From contig CAKPMN010000007.1 of assembly GCA_934168005.1 (NCBI GenBank), forward strand, positions 1 to 40,922: a DNA stretch of 40,922 bases, written 5' to 3'. This DNA comes from an uncultured Bacilli bacterium (GTDB lineage Bacteria; Bacillota_I; Bacilli_A; RF39; UBA660). The number at the start of each line of letters is the position of its first letter. Positions within the stretch are counted from its first letter, which is position 1. The notes below the pieces were generated by a model. The model was not told the DNA's origin. It did no database searches and saw nothing but the letters and a program-made list of their open reading frames with translations. Shown one piece after another: positions 16,027-24,404 of this stretch. A program made the translations under genes and the position numbers.

Positions 16027-16632
16027 TTAATCTTCCTTTCTTTTACTAAATAGACACCCACAATAATCTTGCCTATATAGTTCATATTCTTTTGAATATT
16101 CTATAGATTTTTTATAACCTTCTCTTTTTTTAAAATCACTTGGTAAGAATCTTATTTTTAACTTTTTTTCTATTTCAAAACCTATTTCATTTATTAGTTT
16201 TGAATTCTTATGTGGAGATACTGTTAATGTTGTTGCGAAAAAATCATAGTTTAAAACTGCTGCCAGTGAAGCCGTTTTAGTCAATCTTAAAGTAAAACAT
16301 TTTGTGCAACGGCTTCCACCTTCTACTTCATTTTCTAACCCAAGTACATAGTTTCTATAAACTTCATTTTCATAATCTACATCTATATAGTCTACATCTA
16401 TACCTTCTTTTTGATAATCTTTAATTAAATTTATTTGTGTTTCTTTCCTTTTATTATATTCTTCTATTGGTTCTATGTTTGGGTTATAGTATAGTATTGT
16501 TACTTTAACGTATTTAGCTAATTCCTTAATACAGTAGCTGCTACATGGACCACAACAGGAATGAAGTAAAACCTTCTTTCCTATATTATTTTTTAATATA
16601 TCTAACATTTCTAAATCATAGTTTGGTTTCAT
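16027..16632 (-). CDS. queH: Epoxyqueuosine reductase QueH
   Basis: Last enzyme of queuosine synthesis for tRNA, non-homologous to QueG. It reduces epoxyqueuosine to queuosine with an iron-sulfur cluster. Visible: HSCCGPC at residues 24-30, YNPNIEPIEEYNKR, a second pair RCTKC near 108-112, the family signature YDFFATTLTVSPHKN, and YRQDYCGCLFS near the C-terminus. 201 residues, close to the usual length. It has its own promoter and an AAAGGTGA ribosome site. None of the other queuosine genes are in the window. Confidence 0.93.
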   Translation of the reverse strand: MKPNYDLEMLDILKNNIGKKVLLHSCCGPCSSYCIKELAKYVKVTILYYNPNIEPIEEYNKRKETQINLIKDYQKEGIDVDYIDVDYENEVYRNYVLGLENEVEGGSRCTKCFTLRLTKTASLAAVLNYDFFATTLTVSPHKNSKLINEIGFEIEKKLKIRFLPSDFKKREGYKKSIEYSKEYELYRQDYCGCLFSKRKED

Positions 16633-16649
16633 AAAATCACCTTTAGCGT

Positions 16650-16678
16650 ATTATAACACTATTTTTAATTGTGCGCAA
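16650..16678 (-). promoter_or_regulatory. queH promoter
   Basis: Minus strand: TTGCGC (16678-16673), 17-base spacer, perfect TATAAT (16655-16650). Confidence 0.65.
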
Positions 16679-16704
16679 TTTAATAGAACTAAAAGTAACT
16701 ATTA

Positions 16705-16730
16705 ATAAAAAAATACACTTTTGTGTATTC
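16705..16730 (-). terminator. Terminator of the pilin-like gene
   Basis: Stem AATACAC/GTGTATT with a 4-base loop, followed on the minus strand by a T run, directly after the TAG stop. Confidence 0.8.
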
Positions 16731-17110
16731 TAATTGCATTTATCTGTTGCCTTAGCTATTTCATTTTGGTATTCAACCCAGTAATCACTTATGCATAGTC
16801 TTGCTTTTACTACAGTACCATATTCATCAAATGTAACTGTACCTTTAGTTGGCTTTTTCCCCTTAAATTCTACTTCTATATCTTTGATGTCATATTCTTT
16901 ATTTTCATATAATACGTAGTTATCTTCTCCTGTTGGTTTGGCATTATGTATATCTATTGCATCTATATATCCAAGCATAGATTTTTCTGATGAAGATTTT
17001 CTTGCGCTTTCTATTGTTGCTAATACTTGTGGTACGGCGATTATAGATATTATAGCTAAAACAATTACAACAGCTAGTAATTCTACTAATGTAAATCCTT
17101 TTTTATTCAT
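16730..17110 (-). CDS. Orphan type IV pilin-like protein
   Basis: 126 residues starting MNKKG then FTLVELLAVVIVLAII, a class I type IV prepilin signal with cleavage after Gly5, Phe at +1 and Glu at +5. The long helix runs to about residue 30. The globular part has two Cys (near 108 and 125), which could form the C-terminal disulfide loop common in pilins. It is a single-gene transcript: its promoter is just upstream and a terminator follows. No PilB/PilC/PilD-type genes are nearby, and this pilin class is distinct from the Tad/Flp pilins 2 kb away. Confidence 0.85.
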   Translation of the reverse strand: MNKKGFTLVELLAVVIVLAIISIIAVPQVLATIESARKSSSEKSMLGYIDAIDIHNAKPTGEDNYVLYENKEYDIKDIEVEFKGKKPTKGTVTFDEYGTVVKARLCISDYWVEYQNEIAKATDKCN

Positions 17111-17135
17111 TATTACACTTCCTTAATTTAATTAA

Positions 17136-17164
17136 ATTATACATTTTACTTTTAATATATGCAA
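17136..17164 (-). promoter_or_regulatory. Promoter of the pilin-like gene
   Basis: Minus strand: TTGCAT (17164-17159), 17-base spacer, perfect TATAAT (17141-17136). Confidence 0.65.
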
Positions 17165-17204
17165 GGAAAAAATAGTAATTTTTTATAGCTCTTCTTTTAA
17201 ATAT

Positions 17205-17232
17205 AAAAAAAGTACATTTTAAAATGTACTTA
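17205..17232 (-). terminator. dnaJ terminator
   Basis: Perfect palindrome (arms AAGTACATTTT/AAAATGTACTT) followed by seven T on the minus strand, next to the dnaJ stop codon. Confidence 0.8.
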
Positions 17233-18327
17233 TAAATATTTTTTTATATTTTTTATACTTGGGGTGTCGTCTAAATTGGTTTCTCTTAATGCTTCAAATA
17301 ACTTCTTTTGTTCCTTAGATAGTTTTTGAGGTACTTCTATTTTTAGAATTACGTACATATCTCCTTTTCTTGAACTATTTGGAACATCTAATCCTTTTCC
17401 CTTTAGACGATGTTTATCTCCTGTTTTAGATCCTGCTGGTATTGTTAATTTAACTGGACCTGTAAGAGTTGGAACATCTACTTTTACTCCAAGTACTGCA
17501 TCTGTTATTGTTATTGGAAGTGTTAAGTAAATATCTTCTTCCTCTCTTTCAAATAATGGATGTGGTTTAACATTAAATTCAATATAAATGTCCCCATTAG
17601 GCCCACCATTTAATCCAGCTTCACCTTTACCTGCTAATCTAAGACGATTTCCTGTATCTACTCCTGCTGGAATTTTTACTTCTACATCTTTATTTTCATT
17701 TATTTTTCCTGTTCCTTTGCAGTGACTACATTTCTTATCATATGTTTTTCCTACACCACCACATGTTGTACAAGTTGTTCGTGTCATAAATGTTCCAAAA
17801 AGTGTAGATTGTTCTTTAGTCATTGTACCTGTTCCTCTACATGTTGAACAAGTTTTCTCTCCTATTCCACCTTTTCCAGAACAGTATTCACATGATGTAT
17901 TTATATTAATATTTATTTTTTTCTTGCATCCAAATGCAGCTTCTTCAAATGTTAAGTTCATGCGAACAAGCTTATCTTCACCTTTTCTTGTTCTTGATGA
18001 ACTTCTAGATCCACCAAATCCGAATGAATTTCCAAATAAATCTCCAAATATATCTGAAAAATCAAATCCTGAAAAGTCATATCCTCCTGAACTTCCATAT
18101 TGTTGTTCAAACGCTGCATGACCAAATTGATCATATTGATGTCTTTTATCTGGATCTGATAAAACTGCATATGCTTCTTGAGCTTCTTTAAATTTTTCAG
18201 CAGCATCTGGTTCTTTTGAAACGTCTGGATGGTATTTTTTAGCAAGTTTTCTGAAAGCAGATTTTATTTCTTGATCACTTGCATTTTTTTCTACCCCTAA
18301 GACTTCGTAATAATCTCTTTTATTCAT
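17230..18327 (-). CDS. dnaJ: Chaperone DnaJ (Hsp40)
   Basis: Co-chaperone that stimulates DnaK ATPase and delivers unfolded proteins. J domain at residues 1-70 with HPD at 33-35, then a Gly/Phe-rich stretch (about 75-112). Four zinc-binding repeats follow at about 145-210 (CEYCSGKG, CSTCRGTG, CTTCGGVG, CSHCKGTG), then the C-terminal substrate domains. 365 residues, near the usual 375. It is separated from dnaK by pepF, which is unusual, and ends the heat-shock cluster. Confidence 0.98.
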   Translation of the reverse strand: MNKRDYYEVLGVEKNASDQEIKSAFRKLAKKYHPDVSKEPDAAEKFKEAQEAYAVLSDPDKRHQYDQFGHAAFEQQYGSSGGYDFSGFDFSDIFGDLFGNSFGFGGSRSSSRTRKGEDKLVRMNLTFEEAAFGCKKKINININTSCEYCSGKGGIGEKTCSTCRGTGTMTKEQSTLFGTFMTRTTCTTCGGVGKTYDKKCSHCKGTGKINENKDVEVKIPAGVDTGNRLRLAGKGEAGLNGGPNGDIYIEFNVKPHPLFEREEEDIYLTLPITITDAVLGVKVDVPTLTGPVKLTIPAGSKTGDKHRLKGKGLDVPNSSRKGDMYVILKIEVPQKLSKEQKKLFEALRETNLDDTPSIKNIKKYL

Positions 18328-18340
18328 ACTTCATCACCTA

Positions 18341-20128
18341 TTAAATTAATTCTTTTAATTCTTTCAACTTTTCTTCGGTATATTTAATTGCTTCTTCTAT
18401 CGCAGATCCTGATTTAATATCTACACCTGTTTTTTCTAATATTTCAAGTGGATATGCACTTCCACCAGATTTTAAGAATTCAAGGTAAGATTCTCTCATC
18501 TTTTCATTACCTTTTAATATTTCTTTGGCAATGTTGATAGCTGCTGATATACCTGTTGCATATTTATATACGTAAAATGGTGTATAGAAGTGTGGAATTC
18601 TAGACCACTCATATTTTATATCTTCATCTGATATAACATTATCACCATAATACTTTTTGTTTAAGTCATAGTATATATTGCTGAATTCTTCTTCTGTTAA
18701 AGGAGTTTTATTTTCATATGCTTCAAAAACTGTTTTTTCAAACTCTGCGAACATTGTTTGTCTATATAGAGTTGTTCTAACTTTATCTAAGAATTCTGTT
18801 AGGTAAAGTATTTTTTCTTCTTTTGTTTTTGCTGTTTTATATAGATAGTCACTTAGTAGCACTTCATTTACTGTTGATGCGATTTCTGCTAAAAAGATTG
18901 GGTATGCATGGTACAAGTACTCTTGGTTTGTATTTGAAAAATAAGAATGCATTGAATGACCTAATTCATGTATTAATGTTGAAACAGAAGATATTGTTTC
19001 ATCATAGTTTAGCATTAAGTATGGATATGAATCATATGTTCCCCAACTATATGCTCCACTTTTCTTACCCTTTGATGGATAAAAATCTATCCATTTTTCA
19101 TCAAATGCTTTATTTAAATTAGTGATATATTCTTCTCCTAGTGGTTTTAAAGCTTCAAATATTATCTTTTTTCCTTCTTCTAATGATATATTTCCTTTTT
19201 CTTCTTTAACAACTGGTAGGAATATATCATACATATGTTGTTCTTCTAATCCTAAAAGTTGTTTTCTAACGCCAAGATACTCGTACATTACATTCATATT
19301 TTCGTGTACTATTCTTATTAGATTTTCATACACTTTTGTATCTATATTGTCACTAAAAAGTGAGGCTTCTAGACTTGAATTATATTTTCTTATATTGCTT
19401 ATGAAAGATGTTTCTTTTATTTGTCCATAGTATGCAGCAGCGAGTGTATTTTTAAGTGATTTGAAATATCCATATAATTTTTCAAATGCTTGTTTTCTAA
19501 CTTTTTGATCTTTATTTGTTAATAATAGAATATAGTTAGAATTTGTTAGTTCTATCTCTTCTCCATCAACTTCTACATTACCAAAATGAACGTCTGTATT
19601 ATCTATATGACTAAATACCTTATCTGGTGTTCCCATAGCATTGGTTGCTTGAGTTAGAACTTTTTCTTCTTCTTTGGATAAAGTATGTTTTTTATATCTA
19701 TAAACTTTTTCCATATCAAATTTATAAAATTCTAATTCTTTTTCTTCTTTCATGTAATCTTCAAATACTTGATAATCTGTTTCGATTATTTCTGGTATTA
19801 CAAAAGATAATTTATCTGATATTTCTTCTTCTAATGTTTCTAGTTTTAATCTTAAATTTTGTTTTTTAGTATTGGTCATATCTGTATCAGAATCCATAAA
19901 TGCATAAACTAACAAATTTGATAGTTTTCTATCTAATTTTGAATATAGTTTTTCAAAGTCTAATAATGTTTTTGCACTGCTCATTATTTTTCCTTGATAA
20001 CTTATTACTTCTTCTGTTAGTTTACCTATTTCTTTTATGTTTTCTTCTATATCATTTTCTTTCATAAAGGCTGATAAATCCCATTTGTATTTACCTTCAA
20101 TCTCACTTCTTAGTTTTTGCTTTTCCAT
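18341..20128 (-). CDS. pepF: Oligoendopeptidase F (M3 metallopeptidase)
   Basis: Cytosolic zinc peptidase that cuts short peptides, M3B family. The zinc site is HELGH at residues 387-391 (His387, Glu388, His391), with the third ligand probably Glu415 in FLAEIAS. The N-terminal oligopeptidase F domain and the PepF-typical FYPSKGKKSGAYSWG...PYLMLNY are present. 595 residues, normal. It lies between dnaK and dnaJ on the same strand, 13 bases before dnaJ, so it may be co-induced with the chaperones; a hairpin lies between dnaK and pepF. Confidence 0.95.
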   Translation of the reverse strand: MEKQKLRSEIEGKYKWDLSAFMKENDIEENIKEIGKLTEEVISYQGKIMSSAKTLLDFEKLYSKLDRKLSNLLVYAFMDSDTDMTNTKKQNLRLKLETLEEEISDKLSFVIPEIIETDYQVFEDYMKEEKELEFYKFDMEKVYRYKKHTLSKEEEKVLTQATNAMGTPDKVFSHIDNTDVHFGNVEVDGEEIELTNSNYILLLTNKDQKVRKQAFEKLYGYFKSLKNTLAAAYYGQIKETSFISNIRKYNSSLEASLFSDNIDTKVYENLIRIVHENMNVMYEYLGVRKQLLGLEEQHMYDIFLPVVKEEKGNISLEEGKKIIFEALKPLGEEYITNLNKAFDEKWIDFYPSKGKKSGAYSWGTYDSYPYLMLNYDETISSVSTLIHELGHSMHSYFSNTNQEYLYHAYPIFLAEIASTVNEVLLSDYLYKTAKTKEEKILYLTEFLDKVRTTLYRQTMFAEFEKTVFEAYENKTPLTEEEFSNIYYDLNKKYYGDNVISDEDIKYEWSRIPHFYTPFYVYKYATGISAAINIAKEILKGNEKMRESYLEFLKSGGSAYPLEILEKTGVDIKSGSAIEEAIKYTEEKLKELKELI

Positions 20129-20160
20129 ATTATCTCCTTTAATTTTAGTTTTTAAATTAA

Positions 20161-20184
20161 GAAGTTCTAGATATCTAGAACTTC
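20161..20184 (-). terminator. Hairpin after dnaK
   Basis: Perfect 24-base palindrome 5 bases after the dnaK stop. The following minus-strand sequence is only moderately T-rich (TTAATTT), so it may attenuate instead of fully ending the transcript, or protect its end. Confidence 0.55.
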
Positions 20185-20188
20185 ATTT

Positions 20189-22000
20189 TTATTTTTCTTC
20201 GAATTCTGCATCAATTACGTCGTCATCTTTTTTTGTTTCTTCTGTTGATTCTGCATTTTGATTTTGTTTAGCTGCTTCTTCATAGATTTTTGTTGCGAAA
20301 GCCATTGCTGTTTCTTGTAATTTATCTTTTTTAGCTTTTATATCTTCGATGTCTTCTTTTTCTAATGCGTCTTTTAAATCTTTGATTTCTTTTTCAGCTT
20401 TTTCTTTATCATCGCTTGATACTTTATCTCCTAAATCTTTTAGAGATTTTTCTGTTGCGAATATTAATTGTTCTGCATCATTTTTAGTATCTGCAGCTTC
20501 TTTTCTCTTTTCATCTGCTTCTTTGTTAGCTTCTGCTTCTTTTACCATTTTATCAATTTCTTCTTCTGATAAGTTAGTTGAAGCAGTTATTGTAATTGAT
20601 TGTTCTTTGTTTGTACCTAGATCTTTTGCCTTTACATTTACAATACCATTAGCATCTATATCAAATGTAACTTCAATTTGTGGTACTCCTCTTGGTGCTG
20701 GTGGAATATTTGTAAGTTGGAATCTTCCAAGTGTTTTGTTGTCATCAGCCATTTTTCTTTCACCTTGTAAAACGTGAATATCTACTGCTGGTTGATTATC
20801 TGCTGCTGTTGAGAATACTTGTGATTTACTTGTTGGTATGGTTGTATTTCTTGGTATTAATACTGTACATACATTTCCTAAAGTTTCAATTCCTAGTGAT
20901 AATGGTGTTACGTCTAGTAATACTATATCTGAAACATCTCCAGCTAAAACACCACCTTGAATTGCTGCACCCATTGCTACTACTTCATCTGGGTTAACTC
21001 CTTTTGAAGGTTCTTTTCCAAGTTCATTTTTAATTATTTCTTGAACTTTTGGTATACGTGTTGAACCACCTACAAGTAATACTTTATCTATATCATTTTT
21101 AGTTAATTTAGCATCTTGTAAAGCTTTTCTTACTGGCTCTAATGTTGATTCTAATAAATCATCAACTAAATCTTCAAATTTAGCACGTGTCATTGATAAT
21201 TCTAAGTGAAGTGGACCATCATTACCTTGTGATAAGAATGGTAATGATATTTGTGTAGTTGTTACACCAGATAAATCTTTTTTAGCTTTTTCTGCTGCAT
21301 CTTTTAAACGTTGCATAGCCATTTTATCTTTAGTTAAGTCTATTCCATTTTCTTTCTTGAATGTTTCTACTAAGTAGTCAACTATTCTTTGATCGAAGTC
21401 ATCTCCACCTAGGTGGTTATTACCACTTGTTGATTTAACTTCAAATACACCATCGCCTATTTCAAGAATTGAAACATCGAATGTTCCTCCACCTAAATCA
21501 TATACTAAGATTTGTTCTGTTTTATCTTGTTTATCTAGTCCATAAGCAAGTGCAGCTGCAGTTGGTTCATTAATAATTCTTTCTACTTCAAGTCCTGCAA
21601 TTTTACCGGCATTTTTAGTTGCTTGTCTTTGAGCATCATTAAAGTATGCTGGAACGGTAATAACTGCTTTTGTTACAGTTTCTCCTAAATATGCTTCAGC
21701 TGTTTTCTTTAAGTCTCCTAAAATCATAGCTGAGATTTCTTCTGGAGTATATTCTTTTCCATTAGCTTTTACTTTTTTATCTGTACCCATTAATCTTTTA
21801 ATTGATGAAATTGTTTCGGGATTTGTTACCATTTGTCTTTTGGCAGCTGCACCAACGATTATCTCACCATTTTTAAATGCAACTACTGATGGAGTTGTTC
21901 TTTCTCCTTCTTTGTTTGCTATTACAGTAGCTGTATCTCCTTCATAAACTGATACACAACTGTTTGTTGTACCTAAGTCTATACCTATTGTTTTACTCAT
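20189..22000 (-). CDS. dnaK: Chaperone DnaK (Hsp70)
   Basis: ATP-dependent folding chaperone. Starts SKTIGIDLGTTNSCV. Further motifs are NEPTAAALAYG, VYDLGGGTFDVSI, LLVGGSTRIP and, in the substrate-binding domain, DVTPLSLGIETLG. It ends DDDVIDAEFEEK, similar to the usual tail. At 603 residues it is the length of Gram-positive DnaK, which lacks about 25 residues of the E. coli ATPase domain. It lies 11 bases after grpE; the order hrcA-grpE-dnaK is the standard class I heat-shock operon. Confidence 0.98.
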   Translation of the reverse strand: MSKTIGIDLGTTNSCVSVYEGDTATVIANKEGERTTPSVVAFKNGEIIVGAAAKRQMVTNPETISSIKRLMGTDKKVKANGKEYTPEEISAMILGDLKKTAEAYLGETVTKAVITVPAYFNDAQRQATKNAGKIAGLEVERIINEPTAAALAYGLDKQDKTEQILVYDLGGGTFDVSILEIGDGVFEVKSTSGNNHLGGDDFDQRIVDYLVETFKKENGIDLTKDKMAMQRLKDAAEKAKKDLSGVTTTQISLPFLSQGNDGPLHLELSMTRAKFEDLVDDLLESTLEPVRKALQDAKLTKNDIDKVLLVGGSTRIPKVQEIIKNELGKEPSKGVNPDEVVAMGAAIQGGVLAGDVSDIVLLDVTPLSLGIETLGNVCTVLIPRNTTIPTSKSQVFSTAADNQPAVDIHVLQGERKMADDNKTLGRFQLTNIPPAPRGVPQIEVTFDIDANGIVNVKAKDLGTNKEQSITITASTNLSEEEIDKMVKEAEANKEADEKRKEAADTKNDAEQLIFATEKSLKDLGDKVSSDDKEKAEKEIKDLKDALEKEDIEDIKAKKDKLQETAMAFATKIYEEAAKQNQNAESTEETKKDDDVIDAEFEEK

Positions 22001-22011
22001 ATTATCCTCTC

Positions 22012-22629
22012 CTATTCTGAAACTTTAACCATTGCTGGTCTTATAACTTTATCTTTTAAGATGTATCCTTTTCTTAATACATCAACTACCATTCCTGGTT
22101 CTACGTTATCAACATGTTCTGTCATAACTGCTTGATGATATGTTGGATCAAATGGTTTATCTTTACCATCTACTGCTTTTACTTCGAATTTCTCTAGTAT
22201 ACTTACAAGAGATGCATAAATCATTTTAAAACCATTTAGGAATCCTTCCATATTTTCATTATCCATTTTATAATCTAGAGCTCTTTCAAAATTATCAACG
22301 ATTTCTAGTAATTCTTTTACTATATCTTCGTTTGCGTATTTTAAAAGTCTTGCTTGTTCATCATCTTTTCTTTTTCTATAATTGATCATTTCTGCCTTTT
22401 CTCTTAAAAGTTTATCTTCTAGTGAACTGATCATATTATAAGCTTCATTTAATTTATCTAAATGTTTATCTTTTTTTTCTTTTTTATGCTTTACTTCATG
22501 CTTTTTGTCGTCACAGTTACATTCGCCTTCGCAATTGCATTTTTCTTCACAATCGCACTCTTTTTCACATGTGCATTCTTCTTGGCATTTATTTTCGCAT
22601 TTTTCTTCTTTACATTTTTCTTTTTCCAT
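22012..22629 (-). CDS. grpE: GrpE nucleotide exchange factor with Cys-rich N-terminal tail
   Basis: Nucleotide exchange factor of DnaK. The core (about 60-205) has the coiled coil, the signature MINYRKRKDDEQARLLKYANEDIVKELLEIVDNFERAL, and the C-terminal beta domain FDPTYHQAVM...VVDVLRKGYILKDKVIRPAMVKVSE. Residues 1-41 are exceptional: eleven cysteines (6, 11, 15, 19, 21, 25, 27, 31, 33, 37, 39), mostly as CxC and CxxxC separated by Glu, Lys, Asp and Asn. This looks like a metallothionein-type metal-binding or redox tail. GrpE N-termini are normally acidic, disordered and Cys-free. A strong AGGAGG site precedes the ATG. Confidence 0.96.
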   Translation of the reverse strand: MEKEKCKEEKCENKCQEECTCEKECDCEEKCNCEGECNCDDKKHEVKHKKEKKDKHLDKLNEAYNMISSLEDKLLREKAEMINYRKRKDDEQARLLKYANEDIVKELLEIVDNFERALDYKMDNENMEGFLNGFKMIYASLVSILEKFEVKAVDGKDKPFDPTYHQAVMTEHVDNVEPGMVVDVLRKGYILKDKVIRPAMVKVSE

Positions 22630-22637
22630 AAGTCCTC

Positions 22638-23624
22638 CTAATTTTCTAGGTTATCTTTGATATATTTTAGTAGAGTTGTTACTCTTTCATATTCCATTCT
22701 TTTTGGGCCTACTATAGCGATTGTTCCTTCTATTCCATCTACGTTATAACCTGTCTTAATAATTGAGACATCATTATCAAACTCTGATTCATCGCCTATA
22801 TAGATATTTATTCCATCTTCTTTTTCTTTTATATGATTTATAAAATCTTTATCTTCAAATTTATCTAAAATATTTCTAATTTTATTGGCATCATTAAAGT
22901 TTTTTAAGATGTTATTTTTACCAGCGTATTTTATATCATCATTGGCTTCTGTTACATCATTCATAAAGTCCATGAATGCGTCAAATATTTTCCTTTGATA
23001 ATTAATTGAATCTGAGATAATTGGTTTTACTTCAAATTCAAGTTTCGCTGATACTTCATCTAGTGGTGTACCTTTTATATACTTGTTGATTAAGTCTACT
23101 GTTTGTTTTATCTCTACTGGATTTATTTCTTCATCAAGTAATATTGTTCTATTTTCTACATAACCTCTATCTGTTACTATTAAAGCAACTATTTGCCTTA
23201 TTCCAACAGGTATTACTTCTACTTTGCTTATTACATTTTCTTTGGATTCGCTGCCTAGAGATATTATTGTACAGTTTGTTAGTTCTGATACAAGTTCTAG
23301 ACTTTTTGAAATAGTATCTGTTAATGTTAGGTTACTGTTATGAAAAACTTGTTGAAGTTTTAACATATCGTCTCCAGTCAATTCTTTTGGCTTCATTATA
23401 TTATCAACATAATATCTATAACCTTTTGATGATGGAACTCTTCCTGATGAAATATGTGTTTTTTCCAAGAACCCTAGATCTTCTAGAAAACTCATTTCAC
23501 TTCTAACTGTTGCGCTAGAACATTTAAGTGCATCACAAATTGATTTTGAACCAACTGGTTTTGCATCTTTAATATAGTTTTCTATAATCATTTTTAATAT
23601 TTGTTTTTGACGTTCTGTTAGCAC
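22638..23624 (-). CDS. hrcA: HrcA heat-shock repressor
   Basis: Represses class I heat-shock genes by binding CIRCE; needs GroEL to stay active. The N-terminal winged helix begins LTERQKQILKMIIENYIKDAKPVGSK, with SSATVRSEMSFLEDLGFLEKTHISSGRVPSSKGYRYYVD. 328 residues from the chosen GTG at 23624. I prefer it to the in-frame ATG at 23645 because AGGTGG lies just upstream of the GTG and the ATG has no ribosome site and is only about 14 bases from the predicted transcript start. First gene of the heat-shock cluster and controlled by the CIRCE element. Confidence 0.96.
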   Translation of the reverse strand: MLTERQKQILKMIIENYIKDAKPVGSKSICDALKCSSATVRSEMSFLEDLGFLEKTHISSGRVPSSKGYRYYVDNIMKPKELTGDDMLKLQQVFHNSNLTLTDTISKSLELVSELTNCTIISLGSESKENVISKVEVIPVGIRQIVALIVTDRGYVENRTILLDEEINPVEIKQTVDLINKYIKGTPLDEVSAKLEFEVKPIISDSINYQRKIFDAFMDFMNDVTEANDDIKYAGKNNILKNFNDANKIRNILDKFEDKDFINHIKEKEDGINIYIGDESEFDNDVSIIKTGYNVDGIEGTIAIVGPKRMEYERVTTLLKYIKDNLEN

Positions 23625-23665
23625 AGCACCACCTCTTTTGTACATTTATTCATCTGTACGAATTA

Positions 23666-23694
23666 ATTGTAGCACTTACTTTTAGCATTGTCAA
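23666..23694 (-). promoter_or_regulatory. hrcA operon promoter
   Basis: Minus strand: perfect TTGACA (23694-23689), 17-base spacer, TACAAT (23671-23666). The -35 lies inside the CIRCE element. Confidence 0.8.
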
Positions 23695-23708
23695 TAGTTG
23701 AGTGCTAA
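23682..23708. promoter_or_regulatory. CIRCE operator (HrcA binding site)
   Basis: TTAGCATTG-N9-GAGTGCTAA matches the consensus TTAGCACTC-N9-GAGTGCTAA at 16 of 18 positions. It overlaps the promoter. A further partial half-site (TAGCACTT) lies at about 23670-23678. Confidence 0.92.
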
Positions 23709-23710
23709 AT

Positions 23711-24403
23711 TTAACTTTCTACTAGATTTTTAAGTTTTTTTATGACTTTCTTTTCTATCCTTGATATATATGATTGACTAATTCCTAAAAGGTCAGCAAC
23801 TTCTTTTTGAGTCATACTTTCATTGCCATAAAGTCCATATCTTAGAGTCATTATTTGTTTATCTCTTTTATTTAATTTTTTAATTTCTAAGTTAAGTAGT
23901 GTTTTTTCTGTTTCTTCTTCTAGTGATTTCGTTACTATATCATCTTCTGTTCCTAATATGTCTTCTAATCTCAATTCATTTCCCTCAGCATCATAACTTA
24001 AACTATCTTCTAGACTTATTTCGGTTTTTCTTCTTTTATTTTTTCTTAGATACATTAATATTTCATTATCTATACATCTTGATACATAGGTAGCTAATTT
24101 AATGTTTTTATCTAATTTATATGTATTTATTCCTTTTATTAATCCAATTGAACCTATACTTACTAAATCTTCTAAATCTAATCCTGTATTTTCATATTTT
24201 TTAGCTAAGAAGACAACTAATCTAATATTATGTTCTATTAATTTTTCTTTTGCTTCCTGATCGTTATTATTAGCTTTTATGACTAAGTTTTGTTCTTCTT
24301 CTTTTGATAATGGTTCTGGTAGTTTATCAGTACTTCCTATGAAAAAAACATCATTTTCACTATTTAATATTTCTAGTATTTTTCTTATTAATTTCTTTAA
24401 CAT
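23711..24403 (-). CDS. sigE: RNA polymerase sporulation sigma factor SigE (pro-form)
   Basis: Mother-cell sigma factor of early sporulation. Very close to Bacillus SigE: PLSKEEEQ, RLVVFLAKKYENTGLDLEDLVSIGSIGLIKGINTY (region 2), DNEILMYLR, LEDILGTEDDI and region 4 helix-turn-helix QKEVADLLGISQSYISRIEKKVIKKLK. The N-terminus (residues about 1-20, LKKLIRKILEIL) keeps the membrane-binding pro-sequence, followed by FFIGS near where SpoIIGA cuts. 230 residues versus 239. It starts one base after spoIIGA, as in the conserved spoIIG operon. Confidence 0.95.
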   Translation of the reverse strand: MLKKLIRKILEILNSENDVFFIGSTDKLPEPLSKEEEQNLVIKANNNDQEAKEKLIEHNIRLVVFLAKKYENTGLDLEDLVSIGSIGLIKGINTYKLDKNIKLATYVSRCIDNEILMYLRKNKRRKTEISLEDSLSYDAEGNELRLEDILGTEDDIVTKSLEEETEKTLLNLEIKKLNKRDKQIMTLRYGLYGNESMTQKEVADLLGISQSYISRIEKKVIKKLKNLVES

Positions 24404-24404
24404 A

